Shown here: piece after piece, positions 62,934-64,000 of the stretch
Layout: each line of letters begins with the position of its first letter
How positions within the stretch are numbered: the stretch's first letter is position 1
Notes under the pieces: model-generated
Told to the model about the DNA's origin: nothing
Database searches by the model: none
The model's input: only the letters and a program-made list of their open reading frames with translations
Assembly: GCF_050586465.1 (NCBI RefSeq)
Contig: NZ_JBOCEG010000001.1
Location: 496,001 to 560,000 of the forward strand
Direction of reading: 5' to 3'
Origin: CAJXYS01 sp913063035
GTDB taxonomy: Bacteria > Pseudomonadota > Alphaproteobacteria > Rhodobacterales > Rhodobacteraceae
DNA length: 64,000 nucleotides
Position numbers and translations under genes: made by a program

Positions 62934-63632
62934 ATGAAACGACTTCTCCTTTGCACATTAGCGGCGCTCGCACTGGCAGCGTGCCAGGAAGACGAAGCCG
63001 CGGGCTCGGACGAAACCGAGACCGAAAGCACCCAAAGCGCTGCGCCATCGACCGAATCTGAAAGCGCGGAAGATACTGCTACTGCGGATGATGGCGGGGG
63101 TGCCATGGACGGGGCTGACGAAAGCACGACCGAGGACAGCGCGGTGCAGACCGGGGCGGTTGACAGTTCCGAGGTTAGTCAGGACGCTATTGACGCCTGT
63201 ATCGACGGGCTGCGGGCCCAGTCCGGCGCCACCGGCGGCACGGTGCTGAGCACCGAGTTTTCGGAAGCCAACTCTCTGGTCGTACTGGAAGATAGTGGAG
63301 GCATGACGTGGCGGTGCCTCGTGTCGAATGATGGCAGCAATCCGTCACTGGAATCCGAGGGCGGTGCCGCTGACCAGGAAGATACCGCGACAGCGGATGA
63401 TGGTGGCGGTGCCATGGATGGTGCTGCGTCCGAACTTGGTGTGCTCGCCGATTTTGTCGGAGCGCGCGGTGGACAGGCTGAAGGTGGACTGACCGCGCTC
63501 GGCTTCGAGGTGATCCGTAGCGAGGGCCTTGTCTCTTACTGGTTCAACCGTGAAACCGGTGTGTGCGCCCAGATCACGACCTCTGACGGCGTCTATTCGG
63601 ATATCACGATCCTGCCTGCCGAGGATTGCTGA
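62934..63632 (+). CDS. Lipoprotein with two domains and the same YWFNRxTG module
   Basis: A 232-residue lipoprotein: lipobox LAAC (residues about 14-17), an acidic Ser/Thr-rich linker, a middle domain (DACIDGLRAQSGATGGTVLS and MTWRCLVSNDGSNPSLE), a second acidic linker repeating DTATADDGGGAMDGA, and a C-terminal module (FVGARGGQAEGGLTALGFEV, then EGLVSYWFNRETGVCAQITT, ending PAEDC) that is about 60 percent identical by eye to that of the preceding gene. The two are tandem paralogues in part. Function unknown. Confidence 0.8.
   Translation: MKRLLLCTLAALALAACQEDEAAGSDETETESTQSAAPSTESESAEDTATADDGGGAMDGADESTTEDSAVQTGAVDSSEVSQDAIDACIDGLRAQSGATGGTVLSTEFSEANSLVVLEDSGGMTWRCLVSNDGSNPSLESEGGAADQEDTATADDGGGAMDGAASELGVLADFVGARGGQAEGGLTALGFEVIRSEGLVSYWFNRETGVCAQITTSDGVYSDITILPAEDC
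63069..63117 (+). repeat. Direct repeat, copy 1, in the lipoprotein linker
   Basis: About 49 bases encoding EDTATADDGGGAMDGA, repeated 309 bases downstream at 63378-63426 with scattered silent changes. It duplicates an acidic linker and shows that the protein grew by internal duplication. Confidence 0.75.
63378..63426 (+). repeat. Direct repeat, copy 2, in the lipoprotein linker
   Basis: Second copy of the linker repeat (EDTATADDGGGAMDGA) in the same lipoprotein gene. The middle domain lies between the two copies. Confidence 0.75.
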
Positions 63633-64000
63633 GCGACCTTCTGAAAAACTGGCACATCAGGCGCCTTGTCTGGTGTGCACACCTGCCCGACACGCGTGCA
63701 TCGGTGACGTATACTGACGACTGAGCCACTCCCCATCGGTTGGACAGGATCTGGCGTAATTTATGCTGCTCGTTGCACCTGCTGATCCGGTTGGTTGAAT
63801 TCTTTCTCTGCAAATGGACCAGCACTGGTGGCTTGCCTGCGCAGGTATCAGCTCAATTCAGGACTTCGACATCGGTCGATGACAGTCGGCCTTAACTCCA
63901 GTCGATTTGATTTGGAACCAGGGGCGATAACGACCGGCCATGACCATAGGCAATCTGCCCGGGTGCCCCATGCCGCAGACCCGTGGAGCACCGGTTCGGG
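63633..64000. other. Terminal intergenic stretch
   Basis: No gene or clear site recognised between the last lipoprotein and the window edge. Confidence 0.5.

Overview
The window looks like a chromosomal segment of a GC-rich alphaproteobacterium, most likely a marine Rhodobacteraceae (Roseobacter-group) strain. Reasons: a complete SmoEFGK/SmoS/MtlK polyol locus, a SoeABC-type molybdoenzyme operon, carnitine dehydrogenase next to a BKACE enzyme, a non-pyrrolysine MttB-family methyltransferase, DUF983, DUF3572, DUF849 and DUF4153 genes typical of that family, and perfect FNR-type boxes (TTGAT-N4-ATCAA). No rRNA, tRNA, CRISPR array or intact transposase was seen.

Layout. 1-8 kb (minus strand): carnitine catabolism (carnitine 3-dehydrogenase, cut by the window edge, plus a BKACE enzyme), then a soeABC-like operon carrying an extra alpha/beta hydrolase gene, then a Nudix hydrolase and a DUF983 protein. 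8-10 kb: an EF-hand secreted protein followed by an ECF sigma / anti-sigma-like / periplasmic metal-sensor cassette. 10-16 kb: a PleD-type diguanylate cyclase, a DUF3572 protein, and a marR-rdhA operon encoding a 1065-residue reductive dehalogenase fused to its own flavin/2Fe-2S reductase. 16-22 kb: HAD phosphatase, MttB homologue, DUF4153 membrane protein, and an overlapping H-NOX/diguanylate cyclase pair whose H-NOX lacks the YxSxR motif. 22-26 kb: the four-gene ATP-grasp / alpha-E / transglutaminase / Anbu protease cluster. 26-32 kb: a lone citrate lyase alpha subunit, a YkgJ-type protein, a GcvA-like LysR regulator and an orphan Tat-exported solute-binding protein. 32-34.6 kb: two paralogous secreted c-type cytochromes, each with a perfect FNR box upstream, flanking an unrecognised secreted protein. 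34.7-43 kb: a Flp-like pilin, a large autotransporter, an HMA-CDF metal transporter, a secreted phytochelatin-synthase-like protein and a PanE-family reductase. 43-52.5 kb: xylB, divergent lacI, then smoEFGK, smoS and mtlK, with a matching 12-bp candidate operator in both control regions. 52.5-64 kb: a looser, gene-poor accessory stretch with a decayed remnant, pirin, small membrane proteins, a frameshifted methyltransferase, a cupin, a Zrg-like zinc-uptake operon, a small gene broken at an A7 run, and two paralogous lipoproteins.

Working together. The polyol locus imports mannitol/sorbitol-type polyols, oxidises them (SmoS, MtlK) and phosphorylates a ketose (XylB) under LacI control. The MarR-RdhA pair looks like a self-contained cytosolic dehalogenation unit, probably for halogenated aromatics. 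Two diguanylate cyclases, one paired with an H-NOX, point to c-di-GMP signalling. The FNR boxes tie the two cytochromes to low oxygen or NO. The Zrg-like operon, the HMA-CDF/phytochelatin pair and the ECF/metal-sensor cassette form a metal-homeostasis theme. All assignments were made by reading motifs and gene order, without database searches.
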